From: an uncultured Sphingomonas sp.
Lineage (GTDB): Bacteria; Pseudomonadota; Alphaproteobacteria; Sphingomonadales; Sphingomonadaceae
Direction: 5' to 3'
DNA length: 45,772 nt
NCBI RefSeq assembly: GCF_902806285.1
Contig: NZ_CADCWA010000160.1
Span: 1-45,772 of the forward strand
The first letter of the stretch is position 1; each line of letters opens with the position of its first letter. The translations under genes were made by a program, and so were the position numbers. Shown piece after piece: positions 27,972 to 37,541 of this stretch. A model generated the notes under the pieces. It was not told the DNA's origin, searched no databases, and saw nothing but the letters and a program-made list of their open reading frames with translations.

Positions 27972-29186
27972 TCAGACCTGGAGCGCCGCCCTCAGCTCCT
28001 CCGCAAGGTCGGTCCGCTCCCACGGGAACAGGTTGCCGTCCGCCTTGCGCCCGAAGTGACCGTAGGCGGCGGTGCGCGCGTAGATCGGCTTGTTGAGGCG
28101 GAGGTGCGTGCGGATGCCGCGCGGGGTGAGGCCGCCCAGCTTGTCGATCCGCTTGATCGCGGCCTCCAGCCGGTCGTCGCCCACCGTCCCGGTCCCGTGC
28201 GTGTCGATGTACAGCGACAGCGGCTCCGACACGCCAATCGCGTAGGCTAGCTGTATGGTGCAGCGCCGCGCGAGGCCGGCCGCGACGATGTTCTTGGCGA
28301 GGTAGCGCGCGGCATAGGCCGCCGAGCGGTCGACCTTGGTCGGGTCCTTGCCGCTGAACGCGCCGCCGCCGTGCGGGGCTGCGCCGCCATAGGTGTCGAC
28401 GATGATCTTGCGCCCGGTCAGGCCGGCGTCCCCGTCGGGCCCACCGATCACGAACGAGCCGGTCGGATTGATGTGGTAGATCGTTTCCCCGTTCAGCAGT
28501 CCGTCCGGAAGCACCTCCCCCACCACTCGCTTCACATAGTCGTGCAGTTCGGTCTCGCGCTCGCCCTCGTCATATCCTTCGACATGTTGGGTCGAGACCA
28601 CCACCGCCGTCGCGCGCACCGGCTGGCCGCTCTCGAAGCGCAGGGTCACCTGGCTCTTGGCGTCGGGCTGGAGGAAGGGCGCCGCGCCCGAGTGGCGGTC
28701 GGCGGCCATGCGCTCCAGGATCTTGTGGCTGTAGTCGAGCGTCGCCGGCATCAGGTCCGGGGTCTCGTCGCAGGCGAAGCCGAACATGATGCCCTGGTCG
28801 CCCGCGCCCTCGTCCTTGTTGCCGCTGGCATCCACGCCTTGCGCGATGTGCTCCGACTGGGGGTGGAGGTTGTTCTCGAACGCCAGATACTGCCAGTGGA
28901 AGCCTTCCTGCTCGTAGCCGATGCGGCGGACCGTTTCGCGCACCACCTGCTCGATCTCTTGCGGAACGCCCGGCGCCCAATTGCCTTGGGTGTCCATGAT
29001 GCCCTGACCGCGGATCTCGCCCGCGAGCACCACCAGGTTGGTCGTGACCAAGGTCTCGCACGCGACCCGCGCCTCGGGGTCCTTGGCGAGGAACAGGTCG
29101 ACCACCGCGTCGCTGATCTGGTCGGCGACCTTGTCGGGATGGCCTTCGGACACGGATTCGGAAGTGAACAGGTAGGACTGGCGCAT
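27972..29186 (-). CDS. metK: S-adenosylmethionine synthetase
   Basis: [30 protein letters not shown]...[21 protein letters not shown]...[23 protein letters not shown]. Confidence 0.98.
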   Translation of the reverse strand: MRQSYLFTSESVSEGHPDKVADQISDAVVDLFLAKDPEARVACETLVTTNLVVLAGEIRGQGIMDTQGNWAPGVPQEIEQVVRETVRRIGYEQEGFHWQYLAFENNLHPQSEHIAQGVDASGNKDEGAGDQGIMFGFACDETPDLMPATLDYSHKILERMAADRHSGAAPFLQPDAKSQVTLRFESGQPVRATAVVVSTQHVEGYDEGERETELHDYVKRVVGEVLPDGLLNGETIYHINPTGSFVIGGPDGDAGLTGRKIIVDTYGGAAPHGGGAFSGKDPTKVDRSAAYAARYLAKNIVAAGLARRCTIQLAYAIGVSEPLSLYIDTHGTGTVGDDRLEAAIKRIDKLGGLTPRGIRTHLRLNKPIYARTAAYGHFGRKADGNLFPWERTDLAEELRAALQV

Positions 29187-29219
29187 GGACCCTCTGGCGC
29201 CGCCGCGGCGGCATATAAG

Positions 29220-29241
29220 GATATAAGGATAGCTTTATATC
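29220..29241 (-). promoter_or_regulatory. Candidate operator upstream of metK: imperfect 22-bp inverted repeat GATATAAGGATAGCTTTATATC
   Basis: Sequence and its reverse complement (GATATAAAGCTATCCTTATATC) share GATATAA outer arms; 34 bp upstream of the metK start, overlapping the lnt stop. Resembles palindromic operators proposed for ArsR-family methionine/SAM-cycle regulators (from memory). Confidence 0.5.
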
Positions 29242-30914
29242 GCGCGCCTGTAGCGGCGGCGCCCGTCGAGAACAACCGCCGTCAGCAGCATGGCGAATGC
29301 CAGCAGCATGGGCAGCAGATTGCCCCAGCGCGCGAAGGGCGTCGGCTCGGCCGGCGGGGGCAGAGTGGTGTCGATCACCCCCGCCTGCCGCCACGGCAGC
29401 GACGAGAGCACCTGGCCCCGCGCGTCGATCACGCCGCTGATCCCGGTCGGGGTGGAGCGGATCACCGGCAGCCCTTCCTCCGCCGCCCGCAACCGCGCCT
29501 GGGCGAAGTGCTGCGGCGGACCCCAGCGCCCGAACCAGGCGTCGTTGGACGGGTTGAAGATGAACTTGGGCCGGTCGCGACCGTCGACCACCTGGCCCGA
29601 GAAGATGATCTCGTAGCAGACCTGCACGCCCATCTTGCCGAACGCGCCAAGATCGATGCTGCGCGGCCCGGGGCCGGGGATGGTGTCGCCGATGCCCGGC
29701 GCCAGCTGAGACAGGCCGATGGCCGACAGCAACGGCCGCATCGGGAGATACTCGCCGTAGGGCACCAGATGCGCCTTGTCGTACCGGCCGAGGGTGCGGC
29801 CGGCCGGATCGACCGCGAACACGCTGTTGGTGTTGCCGGCGATGGTGCCCGACGGATCGGCGATCAAGGCGAAGGCGCCGGTCAGCAGAAGGTCGCCCGA
29901 CCGAAGCGACTGCACCGCCCGCGGGATCGCGGGCAAAAGGGCAGGCACCGGCCGGTTCTGCCGGTCGAGGATCTGGAACGCTTCGGGGATAGCGACCTCG
30001 GGCCAGAACAGGAGCCGCGGCGGCGGGGCTCCGCCGGCCGACAGGCGGCCCAGCCGATAGTAGGCCTCCTCGCCCAAGCCCTCGCGCCACTTGTCCTCCT
30101 GGCCGATGTTGGGCTGGACGATGCGGATGGCGGGCCGGTCGACCGGGTTCACGGCGGGAGCCGGACCGGCCACGGAGGGGAGGGCGCGGTCGCGAGCGGG
30201 CGGCAAGGCCAGCAGCAGCAGGGCCGCGGCTGCGACCGCTCCCGCGGTGCGCCACCGTCGGCCGACCAGCAGCCACACCGCTCCCCCGAGCAGCACGACC
30301 AGCGCCGACAGCCCGTAGGTGCCGATGAACTTGGCCGTATTCAGCCAGGGCGTGTCCGCCAGCGCCACGCCTACCGGGTTCCAGGCGAAACCGGTAAAGA
30401 CCAGGGCGCGCAGATACTCGGTAACCGCCCAGCCGCCGGCCAGCGCCAGCGCCAGCCCCGTCCGGCTCGCCCGTCCGAAGCGCCAGGCGAGACCGGCCGC
30501 CATCGCCGGGTAGACGGCGAGGTAAAAGGACAGCAGCACCACCGCGACCCAGCCGAGCCACGCCGGCATTGCCGCCTGATAGGTGAACGAGGTGGCGATC
30601 CAGTTGAGCCCGAGCACGAATTGCCCGAGGCCGAACGCCCAGCCGGTGAGCAGCGCCCGCCAGAGGCTCGGCTGGCGGCTCACGAGTTCGCACAAGCCTG
30701 CGAAGGCGAGCGGCATCAACGGCCACCAGCCGACCGGCTCGAAGGCGAAAGCAGAAAGGAGTCCGATTACCAATCCGATAAGGGGCGAATAGCGCCACAC
30801 CCACTCCCGTTCGCCCCGAGCGAAGTCGAGGGGCGTTGAGGCATCGGACTGAACAGGCGTCCCTCGATTACGGCCGTTGGCCTCCGCTCGGGACGAACGG
30901 GTCACGGCTTCCAT
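29235..30914 (-). CDS. lnt: Apolipoprotein N-acyltransferase
   Basis: IGLVIGLLSAFAFEPVGWWPLMPLAFAGL...RIVQPNIGQEDKW...FWPEVAIPE...VCYEIIF...NPSNDAWFG. Confidence 0.95.
   Translation of the reverse strand: MEAVTRSSRAEANGRNRGTPVQSDASTPLDFARGEREWVWRYSPLIGLVIGLLSAFAFEPVGWWPLMPLAFAGLCELVSRQPSLWRALLTGWAFGLGQFVLGLNWIATSFTYQAAMPAWLGWVAVVLLSFYLAVYPAMAAGLAWRFGRASRTGLALALAGGWAVTEYLRALVFTGFAWNPVGVALADTPWLNTAKFIGTYGLSALVVLLGGAVWLLVGRRWRTAGAVAAAALLLLALPPARDRALPSVAGPAPAVNPVDRPAIRIVQPNIGQEDKWREGLGEEAYYRLGRLSAGGAPPPRLLFWPEVAIPEAFQILDRQNRPVPALLPAIPRAVQSLRSGDLLLTGAFALIADPSGTIAGNTNSVFAVDPAGRTLGRYDKAHLVPYGEYLPMRPLLSAIGLSQLAPGIGDTIPGPGPRSIDLGAFGKMGVQVCYEIIFSGQVVDGRDRPKFIFNPSNDAWFGRWGPPQHFAQARLRAAEEGLPVIRSTPTGISGVIDARGQVLSSLPWRQAGVIDTTLPPPAEPTPFARWGNLLPMLLAFAMLLTAVVLDGRRRYRRAI
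30805..30902. repeat. Palindromic repeat, family C, within the lnt 5' coding region
   Basis: tcccgttcgccccgagcgaagtcgaggggcgt...cgtccctcgattacggccgttggcctccgctcgggacgaacggg: outer arms cccgttcg/cgaacggg. Confidence 0.85.
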
Positions 30915-31792
30915 TAAACGGGTTCCTGAAACGCACCCTCAGGCGCATGCAGCCGTAACCGCGTCATCTTGCGCTCGTCGGCCGCCACGCTCTCCAGCCG
31001 CCAGCCGCTCGGGTGCTGCACGCTCTCGCCGGGCTCCATGATTCGCCCGGCGAGCAGGAAGGCGAGGCCGCCGAGCGTGTCGACCTCGTCGTCCTCCGCG
31101 ACCAGCCGGGCATCCACTGCTTCCGCGAGCTCATCGAGTTCGAGCCGCGCGTCCGCTTCCCACAGCCCGTCGTCGAGCGGAACCAGCAAGGCGGCCTCGG
31201 CCTCGTCATGCTCGTCCTCGATTTCGCCGACGATCTCCTCGACCACGTCTTCGATGGTGACGAGGCCCTCCGTGCCGCCGAATTCATCGACCACGATCGC
31301 CAGGTGCACCCGCTGCGAGCGCATCCGGGCAAGCAGGTCGAGCACGCCCATCGATTCCGGCACGAACAGCGGTTCGCGCAGCAGCCCGGCGACCGAGCGG
31401 TCCCGGCCCTCGTCGACCGAGGCCATGAACACGTCCTTGATGTGGATCATGCCGGCCACCTCGTCCAGGCTCTCGCCGAACACCGGCAGGCGGCTGTGCC
31501 CCGCGTCCGCGAACGCGCGCACTAGCGCCTCGAACGTGATCGTCTGCGGCACCGCGATGATCTCGCCGCGGGGCACGCAGATCTCGCCCGCCGTGCGGTC
31601 GCCGAAGTGCAGCAGGTTGCGCAGCATCTGCCGCTCGAGCGGGCTGAGGTCGCCGTGCTGCGGTCGAACGGTTTCCGCCTCGTCGATCGCTTCCTCGATC
31701 TGGTCGCGCAGCGTCGGCTCGCTGTCCTCGCCGAACAGCAGGTGGCGCATGCCTTGCCACAGGCGGGAGCCGCCGTCAGGGCTGGTGGCCAT
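30914..31792 (-). CDS. Hemolysin/CorC family CBS-domain protein
   Basis: LRNLLHFGDRTAGEICVPRGEIIAVPQTITFEALVRAFADAGHSRLPVFGESLDEVAGMIHIKDV...VDEFGGTEGLVTIEDVVEEIVGEIEDEHD. Confidence 0.93.
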   Translation of the reverse strand: MATSPDGGSRLWQGMRHLLFGEDSEPTLRDQIEEAIDEAETVRPQHGDLSPLERQMLRNLLHFGDRTAGEICVPRGEIIAVPQTITFEALVRAFADAGHSRLPVFGESLDEVAGMIHIKDVFMASVDEGRDRSVAGLLREPLFVPESMGVLDLLARMRSQRVHLAIVVDEFGGTEGLVTIEDVVEEIVGEIEDEHDEAEAALLVPLDDGLWEADARLELDELAEAVDARLVAEDDEVDTLGGLAFLLAGRIMEPGESVQHPSGWRLESVAADERKMTRLRLHAPEGAFQEPV

Positions 31793-32310
31793 CAGGCCGC
31801 CTCCACATAAGGGTCGGGGATGCCGAGCCGGGCCAGCGCGCGCACCTCGCGCGCTTCCATGTCCTGCGCCTCACCCTCGTCGCCGTGGTCGTAACCCAGC
31901 AGGTGCAACGTTCCATGCACCAGCAGATGGGCAGCATGATCGGCGAGGGGAATAGCCTTGGCCTCCGCCTCAGCCGCGCACACGCCGCGGGCGATCACGA
32001 TGTCGCCCAGCATCAGCTCCGGGCCATCGACGGTGGCCAACCGCAGCTCGGCCTCGTCCGCCAGCGGGAAGGACAGCACGTTGGTCGGCTGATCCTTGCC
32101 GCGCCACTGGCTGTTGAGCGTGCGAACCTGCCCATCGTCGGTCAAGCGGATCGACAGCTCGACCGGGCGTGCGGACGCGGCCAGCTCGGGGAAGCGGCTT
32201 TCGGCGATGGCGGCCGCAGCCGCGGCCTCCGCGAGAGCCGCCCAGTCGCGGCCCTCGCCGGTGCTACTGTCCCATTCCCCGTCGGCTTCCAGCGCAACCT
32301 CCAGCATCAT
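31792..32310 (-). CDS. ybeY: Endoribonuclease YbeY
   Basis: LTDDGQVRTLNSQWRGKDQPTNVLSFP...HLLVHGTLHLLGYDHGDEGEAQDME: HGxLHLxGYDH motif. Confidence 0.96.
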   Translation of the reverse strand: MMLEVALEADGEWDSSTGEGRDWAALAEAAAAAAIAESRFPELAASARPVELSIRLTDDGQVRTLNSQWRGKDQPTNVLSFPLADEAELRLATVDGPELMLGDIVIARGVCAAEAEAKAIPLADHAAHLLVHGTLHLLGYDHGDEGEAQDMEAREVRALARLGIPDPYVEAA

Positions 32311-33299
32311 GCCGTGGGCCCCTCATAGGCCTCGACGATCCGGCCCACCAGCGGGTGGCGCACCACATCCGCGGCGGTGAAGCGAACGGTGGCAATGCCC
32401 TTGACACCTTCCAGCCGTCCGACCGCGTCCGCCAGCCCGGACTTGCCCGGGTCGGGCAGGTCGACCTGGTTGGGATCGCCGCAGATCACCATCCGCGCGC
32501 GCATGCCGAACCGGGTCAGGAACATCTTCATCTGCGCCGGCGTGGTGTTCTGCGCCTCGTCCAGGATGATGAACGCATCGCTGAGCGTGCGCCCGCGCAT
32601 GAAGGCGATGGGCGCGATCTCGATTTCGCCCGAGGCGATCCGCCGCTCCACCTGCTCGGTCGGAAGCATGTCGTAGAGCGCGTCATAGAGCGGGCGGAGA
32701 TAGGGATCGACCTTCTCCTTCATGTCCCCGGGCAGAAAGCCAAGCCGCTCTCCGGCCTCGACCGCCGGCCGCGACAGGATCAGCCGGTCCACCTGGCCGC
32801 CGATCAGCATCGCCACGGCCTGCGCCACCGCCAGATAGGTCTTGCCGGTACCCGCGGGACCCAGCGCGAAGATCATGTCGTCGCGGGCCAGCGCCTCCAT
32901 GTAGGCGGTCTGGGTGGTGGAGCGCGGGACGATGGTTTTCTTGCGGGTGCGGATCATCACCTGCGGCGGCGCCGACACCTGCCGGTCGACAATTCCGTCG
33001 AGCTGGCGCTGCGCTGCCATGCCGATGACGCTCTCCACCGCCGCCATGTCCACGTCATGGCCCTGGTCGAGCCGGTTGTAGAGGCCGGTCAGCACGTCGC
33101 GGGCGCGCGCGGCGCTGTCGGGCTCGCCCTCGATCTGCACCCGGTTCCCGCGGGCGGAGATGTTCACCCCCAACCGATCCTCGATCGCCACGAGGTGCCG
33201 GTCGTACTCGCCGAACAAGGGGCCGAGCAGGTAGGGCTGGTCGAACTGCAGCTCCAGCCGGGCGCGGTCGGGGATGGCGGCCATGTCGCGCTTGGCCAT
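32307..33299 (-). CDS. PhoH family protein
   Basis: FALGPAGTGKTYLAVAQAVAML (P-loop), FIILDEAQNTTPAQMKMFLTRFG, VICGDPNQVDLP. Confidence 0.95.
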   Translation of the reverse strand: MAKRDMAAIPDRARLELQFDQPYLLGPLFGEYDRHLVAIEDRLGVNISARGNRVQIEGEPDSAARARDVLTGLYNRLDQGHDVDMAAVESVIGMAAQRQLDGIVDRQVSAPPQVMIRTRKKTIVPRSTTQTAYMEALARDDMIFALGPAGTGKTYLAVAQAVAMLIGGQVDRLILSRPAVEAGERLGFLPGDMKEKVDPYLRPLYDALYDMLPTEQVERRIASGEIEIAPIAFMRGRTLSDAFIILDEAQNTTPAQMKMFLTRFGMRARMVICGDPNQVDLPDPGKSGLADAVGRLEGVKGIATVRFTAADVVRHPLVGRIVEAYEGPTA

Positions 33300-33601
33300 C
33301 AGGCGGCCCAAGCCTTGCCTGCCGCGGCAGCCGCGCGCTCGGGCTCCGCCTCGATCACCGCCAGGTAGGCGCGCACGGCCGGTGGAGGCATGTGCCGGCC
33401 GATCTCATATTGCCGAAGGTTGGCCAACGGGATGCCGTAGGTTCGCGCGAAGCCTTCCTGACTCATGCCGAGCCGGTTGCGCAGCATACGGATACGCCGG
33501 CCCATGAGGCCGCGCTCGAGCCCGACGACGGAGATGTCCCGATCTTCGGGATCATCTGGATCAGCCGGGATGGCGATGATGGATTTCTTGTTCAGAGCCA
33601 T
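33299..33601 (-). CDS. Helix-turn-helix (XRE-type) antitoxin-like protein
   Basis: GRRIRMLRNRLGMSQEGFARTYGIPLANLRQYEIGRHMPPPAVRAYLAVIEAEP: HTH; follows and overlaps the BrnT-like remnant. Confidence 0.8.
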   Translation of the reverse strand: MALNKKSIIAIPADPDDPEDRDISVVGLERGLMGRRIRMLRNRLGMSQEGFARTYGIPLANLRQYEIGRHMPPPAVRAYLAVIEAEPERAAAAAGKAWAA

Positions 33602-33840
33602 TGCTTCGTCTCACTGAGATAAGGCGGATATTCTCGCCGCGCCACACGTGGATAGCAGTCCATAGCCGACCGTTAACCAGACCTACTGCCTTGAGCCGCT
33701 CTTCCTCGTCGCCAATCCGCACCGTAGGGGATGATCGCCACGTCGATGTCAGCGAATACAAGCGTTCCGAAGCCCAGCGGCACTCCATGTTTGACGCGAT
33801 TGAGTTCATCTTTGCCGAAATCGAATTCGAACCTACACAA
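33561..33840 (-). pseudogene. BrnT-like toxin gene with an internal frameshift
   Basis: Minus-strand frame 1: CRFEFDFGKDELNRVKHGVPLGFGTLVFADIDVAIIPYG; after about position 33720 homology-like reading continues in another frame: RIGDEEERLKAVGLVNGRLWTAIHVWRGENIRLISVRRSNGSEQEI. Confidence 0.75.
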
Positions 33841-33871
33841 CTATGTGTTCCACACAGGCGCATTTGGCAAG

Positions 33872-35185
33872 TCAGGCGGCCCTCACCTCCGGTAGCCGTG
33901 CGCCGAACAGGCTGTTGGGGCCGGCGCCGGTGATCGTCACGTCCAGCATGCTGCCGACCGGGGCGGCGGTCTCCACCACCACCGACTGCAGCCAGGGCGA
34001 CTTGCCGATCATCTGCCCGGGCTTGCGGCCGCGGCGGTCGAGGAGGATGCGGGTGGTCCTGCCGACGGTGGCGCGGTTGAAGGCGGTGCTGTGCTCGGCC
34101 AGGCGCGCTTGCAGCCGGGCGAGGCGTTGATCCATCACTGCTTGGGGTACCTGATCCTCCATGGTCGCCGCGGGGGTGCCGGGGCGGGGGCTGTACTTGA
34201 AGCTGAACGCGGCTGCGTAACGCACGGCATCGACGATATCGAGCGTCCGCTCGAACTCCGCATCCGTTTCGCCGGGGAAGCCGACGATGAAGTCGCCCGA
34301 GATCGCAATATCCGGCCGTGCCGCGCGCACCTGCGCAATCGTGCGAAGATAGCTGGCGACCGTATGGCTGCGGTTCATGGCGCGCAGGACCGGATCGCTC
34401 CCCGACTGCACCGGCAGATGGAGGTAGGGCATCAGCTTGGGCACCTCGGCATGGGCGGCGATTAGGCCCTCGCCCATGTTGACCGGGTGGCTGGTGGTGT
34501 AGCGAATGCGCTCCAGCTCGGCGAAGCTGGCGAGATGGCGGATCAGCCCGGCAAGATCGCGGCCGTCGCTCTCCCACGCGTTGACGTTCTGCCCCAAGAG
34601 CGTGATCTCCCGCGCGCCGCCGGCGGCCAGCTGCTCCGCCTCGCGGACGATGTCGGCGAACGGCCGGCTGATCTCGGCGCCGCGCGTGTAGGGCACGACG
34701 CAGTAGGTGCAGAACTTGTCGCAGCCTTCCTGCACGGAAAGGAAGGCCGACGGGCCGGAGCGCCGGCGGGCAGGCAGCGCGTCGAACTTGCTGATCGCCG
34801 GCATGTCGGTATCGACGCTTGCCCGGCCGGCCGCGGCATCAGCCACCATCTGCGGCAGGCGGTGGTAGGCTTGCGGCCCCACCACCATGTCGATCATCTT
34901 GGACCGGGTGCGGGCCTCTTCGCCCTCGGCCTGGGCGACGCAGCCGGCCAGCGCGATCAGCGGCTTGCTGCCGTCCTCCCGCGCCAAGCGCCCGACGTCG
35001 GAATAGGCCTTCTCCGCCGCCTTCTCCCGGATGTGGCAGGTGTTGAGCACGACCAGGTCGGCGTCCTCGCCGTCGCCCGCCGCGCGCATGCCCTGGGCGC
35101 CGAGCAGCTCGGCCATGCGCTCGCCGTCGTAGACGTTCATCTGGCAGCCGAACGACTTGACTCGAAAGGTCTGGGGAGAGGTCAT
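33872..35185 (-). CDS. miaB: tRNA-2-methylthio-N6-dimethylallyladenosine synthase MiaB
   Basis: FRVKSFGCQMNVYDGERMAELL...VVLNTCHIREKAAEKAYSDVGRL...SVQEGCDKFCTYCVVPYTRG. Confidence 0.97.
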   Translation of the reverse strand: MTSPQTFRVKSFGCQMNVYDGERMAELLGAQGMRAAGDGEDADLVVLNTCHIREKAAEKAYSDVGRLAREDGSKPLIALAGCVAQAEGEEARTRSKMIDMVVGPQAYHRLPQMVADAAAGRASVDTDMPAISKFDALPARRRSGPSAFLSVQEGCDKFCTYCVVPYTRGAEISRPFADIVREAEQLAAGGAREITLLGQNVNAWESDGRDLAGLIRHLASFAELERIRYTTSHPVNMGEGLIAAHAEVPKLMPYLHLPVQSGSDPVLRAMNRSHTVASYLRTIAQVRAARPDIAISGDFIVGFPGETDAEFERTLDIVDAVRYAAAFSFKYSPRPGTPAATMEDQVPQAVMDQRLARLQARLAEHSTAFNRATVGRTTRILLDRRGRKPGQMIGKSPWLQSVVVETAAPVGSMLDVTITGAGPNSLFGARLPEVRAA

Positions 35186-35195
35186 GGGGGCGGGC

Positions 35196-35957
35196 CTATA
35201 CGGCAGCGGGCGCGATCCCGCTAGGCAGCAGGGCGGCGGCAATCGCGTCGTGCGCGGCCCGGGCGAGCTGCTTGCGGTCGAGCCCATCCACCGGCGGCAG
35301 CAGGTGCAGCGTGACGGCCACCGTGCCGCGCCGGCCGATCATCCGCAGGAAGTTGCGCTTGCCGGTTTCACCTTGCGGCCAGCCGAACTCCGGCGCGGCC
35401 CCGCCATAATCGATGGCCACCGGGCGGATGAACACACCTGCGGGCGCCGGCGCGAAGGCGCTGAGCAGGGCCGGGCGGAAGGGCAGGAGCCGGGTGCCGT
35501 CGCTCACCGTCCCCTCGGGGAACAGCGCGAGCGGCTGCCGCCTGTGCAGCGCGCGCAGCATCTGCCCCGTCTGGTCCGCGATGCCGCGTTTGTCCGAGCG
35601 GTCGACGAACACCGTGCCGTTCTGCTTGCACAGCCAGTGCATCAGTCGCTGGCCTTGCAGCTCGTCCTTCGAAACAAAGGCGCAGCCGGTCGCCCCGGCC
35701 AGCACGGGGATGTCCAGCCAGCTCGTGTGATTGGCGATGATCAGGGTTGGCCCGGCGATCGGCTCGCCGGCGGTGCGGACGCGGGCACCGGCGATCCGGG
35801 CCACCCCGGCCAGAAAGCGCCGAGGCCAGTCCGATTGCCCCCTGCCGCGGGCGAGCAGATGCAGCGGGGCGGCGACCGCCAGCCAGCCGCCCAGGGCGAG
35901 GATCCGCAGGGCCGCAAGCGGCAGGGAAGGCCGGACCCGCCTAACGGTCCCGGTCAA
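35196..35957 (-). CDS. 1-acyl-sn-glycerol-3-phosphate acyltransferase
   Basis: LIIANHTSWLDIPVL (HxxxxD), FVDRSDKRG, LFPEGTVSDGTRLLPF. Confidence 0.92.
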   Translation of the reverse strand: MTGTVRRVRPSLPLAALRILALGGWLAVAAPLHLLARGRGQSDWPRRFLAGVARIAGARVRTAGEPIAGPTLIIANHTSWLDIPVLAGATGCAFVSKDELQGQRLMHWLCKQNGTVFVDRSDKRGIADQTGQMLRALHRRQPLALFPEGTVSDGTRLLPFRPALLSAFAPAPAGVFIRPVAIDYGGAAPEFGWPQGETGKRNFLRMIGRRGTVAVTLHLLPPVDGLDRKQLARAAHDAIAAALLPSGIAPAAV

Positions 35958-36363
35958 GCGCGACGCCGTAGAGCTCCATCCGGTGGTCGACCAGCCGAAA
36001 GCCGAGCTTCTCCGCCACCTTCTTCTTCAGCAGTTCGAGATCCTCGTCGTGGAACTCGATCACCTTGCCCGACTCCACGTCGATCAGGTGATCGTGGTGG
36101 TCGTCGGTGACCGCCTCGTAGCGGGAGCGGCCGTCGCCGAACTCATGCCGCTCGAGAATCCCGGCTTCCTCGAACAGCCGAACCGTCCGGTACACGGTCG
36201 CGATGGAGATGCGCGGATCGGCGGTGGACGCCCGCTCGTGAAGCGTTTCCACGTCCGGGTGGTCCTCGGCCTCGGAGATCACCCTGGCGATCGTTTTGCG
36301 CTGTTCCGTGATGCGGAGGCCCTTCTCCGCGCACAGCCCTTCGATGTCGATCGTCCGGTGCAT
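35941..36363 (-). CDS. fur: Fur family ferric uptake regulator
   Basis: GLRITEQRKTIARVISEAEDHPDVETLHERASTADPRISIATVYRTVRLFEEAGILERHEFGDGRSRYE...HHDHLIDVESGKVIEF. Confidence 0.95.
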   Translation of the reverse strand: MHRTIDIEGLCAEKGLRITEQRKTIARVISEAEDHPDVETLHERASTADPRISIATVYRTVRLFEEAGILERHEFGDGRSRYEAVTDDHHDHLIDVESGKVIEFHDEDLELLKKKVAEKLGFRLVDHRMELYGVALDRDR

Positions 36364-36510
36364 GGGGCAGAGTTAAGGTGCCCGGCCCGGCAGGTCAAAG
36401 AGGAAGTGACCGCATGACTCGTTGTCCAGCCCTGCCACCCCGAGGTTGGCGCACGTTCCCGGCGGCAGGCCAGGACGCCGAGCCGGACCGAATCTGCCGT
36501 GCCGGCCGGT

Positions 36511-36939
36511 CTACTTGGCGGCGCGGGCAGTCCGCTTGCGCTTGGTGCCCAGGCCGATCGACTTCGCCAGGCTGCGACGCTGCTCCGCATAGTTGGGCGC
36601 AACCATCGGATAGTCGGAAGACAGGCCCCACTTCTGCCGGTACTGGTCCGGCGTCATCTGATAGTGAGTCATCAGATGGCGCTTCAGCATCTTGAGCTTC
36701 TTGCCGTCTTCTAGGCAGACGATATAGTCGGGCTTCACCGAAGAGCGCACCGGAACCTTGGGCTCCGGCTTGACCTCGGGTGCTTGTTGAGGGCTCGACA
36801 GGCCCGACAAGGCCCCATGCACATTCTGGATAAGTTGCGGCAGGTCGTTCACGGCCACGCTGTTGTTGCTGACATGCGCGGCGACGATCTCCGCGGTCAG
36901 CTGAATCAATGGTTCTTGGCCGTTGTCATTGTCATTCAT
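36511..36939 (-). CDS. MucR/Ros family transcriptional regulator
   Basis: [61 protein letters not shown]. Confidence 0.95.
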   Translation of the reverse strand: MNDNDNGQEPLIQLTAEIVAAHVSNNSVAVNDLPQLIQNVHGALSGLSSPQQAPEVKPEPKVPVRSSVKPDYIVCLEDGKKLKMLKRHLMTHYQMTPDQYRQKWGLSSDYPMVAPNYAEQRRSLAKSIGLGTKRKRTARAAK

Positions 36940-37061
36940 TGCTGTTCCTTCCTCCGAGCCAGGACGGAAGAAAGGCGCTGGGCCCTTCAGTGTCTCCTTT
37001 CGTCTAGGCGGCTTGTTGAATTGACGCAAGCAAGATGGAAGAACTGCGTCATCTTAATACA

Positions 37062-37541
37062 CTAGATTCGCCGGATCATGGTAAGCGCATCGTGAAGCTG
37101 TCCATCCGCGCCCCGGTAGTATTTGCGGCGGCGGCCTTCAACGATGAAGTCGTGCCCGCGGTAGAGCTCCGCGGCGGGGTTGCCGTCGCGCACCTCCAGG
37201 TGGAGCTTGCGCACCCCGAAACCGCCCGCCTCCTCCGCGAATCGGTCCAGCAGCTGGGTGCCGATGCCCTGGCGCCGGGCGGCCGGAGCGACCGCGAGCA
37301 GCAGCAGTTCGGACTCGTCCGCGACCCGGCGAACCAGGCTGAACCCAAGCGGCGGGCCGGCGCCGTTGGCAAGCGTCAGGGTCACGCCCGCCATCGGCAG
37401 GATCCCGGCGCACTGCGCGCGCGTCCACCCCTCGCCGAAGCGGGGGTCGAAGGCGGCGCCCATCACCTCCATCACGGCGTCCAGGTCCGACCAGCCGGCG
37501 GTGCGGAGCTCGGCCACGGGAAAAGGCTGCACGCTGCTCAT
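37062..37541 (-). CDS. rimI: Ribosomal-protein-alanine N-acetyltransferase (GNAT)
   Basis: LLAVAPAARRQGIGTQLLDRFAEEAGGFGVRKLHLEVRDGNPAAELYRGHDF; adjacent to tsaB. Confidence 0.88.
   Translation of the reverse strand: MSSVQPFPVAELRTAGWSDLDAVMEVMGAAFDPRFGEGWTRAQCAGILPMAGVTLTLANGAGPPLGFSLVRRVADESELLLLAVAPAARRQGIGTQLLDRFAEEAGGFGVRKLHLEVRDGNPAAELYRGHDFIVEGRRRKYYRGADGQLHDALTMIRRI

Noticed and set aside
29187-29234. SAM riboswitch upstream of metK
   Set aside because: Gap to lnt is under 50 bp, too short for known SAM aptamers with expression platform; the palindrome fits a protein operator better.
28371-30839. 822-aa plus-strand ORF antisense to metK and lnt
   Set aside because: Spans two strongly supported genes on the other strand and both their boundaries; GC-driven open frame.
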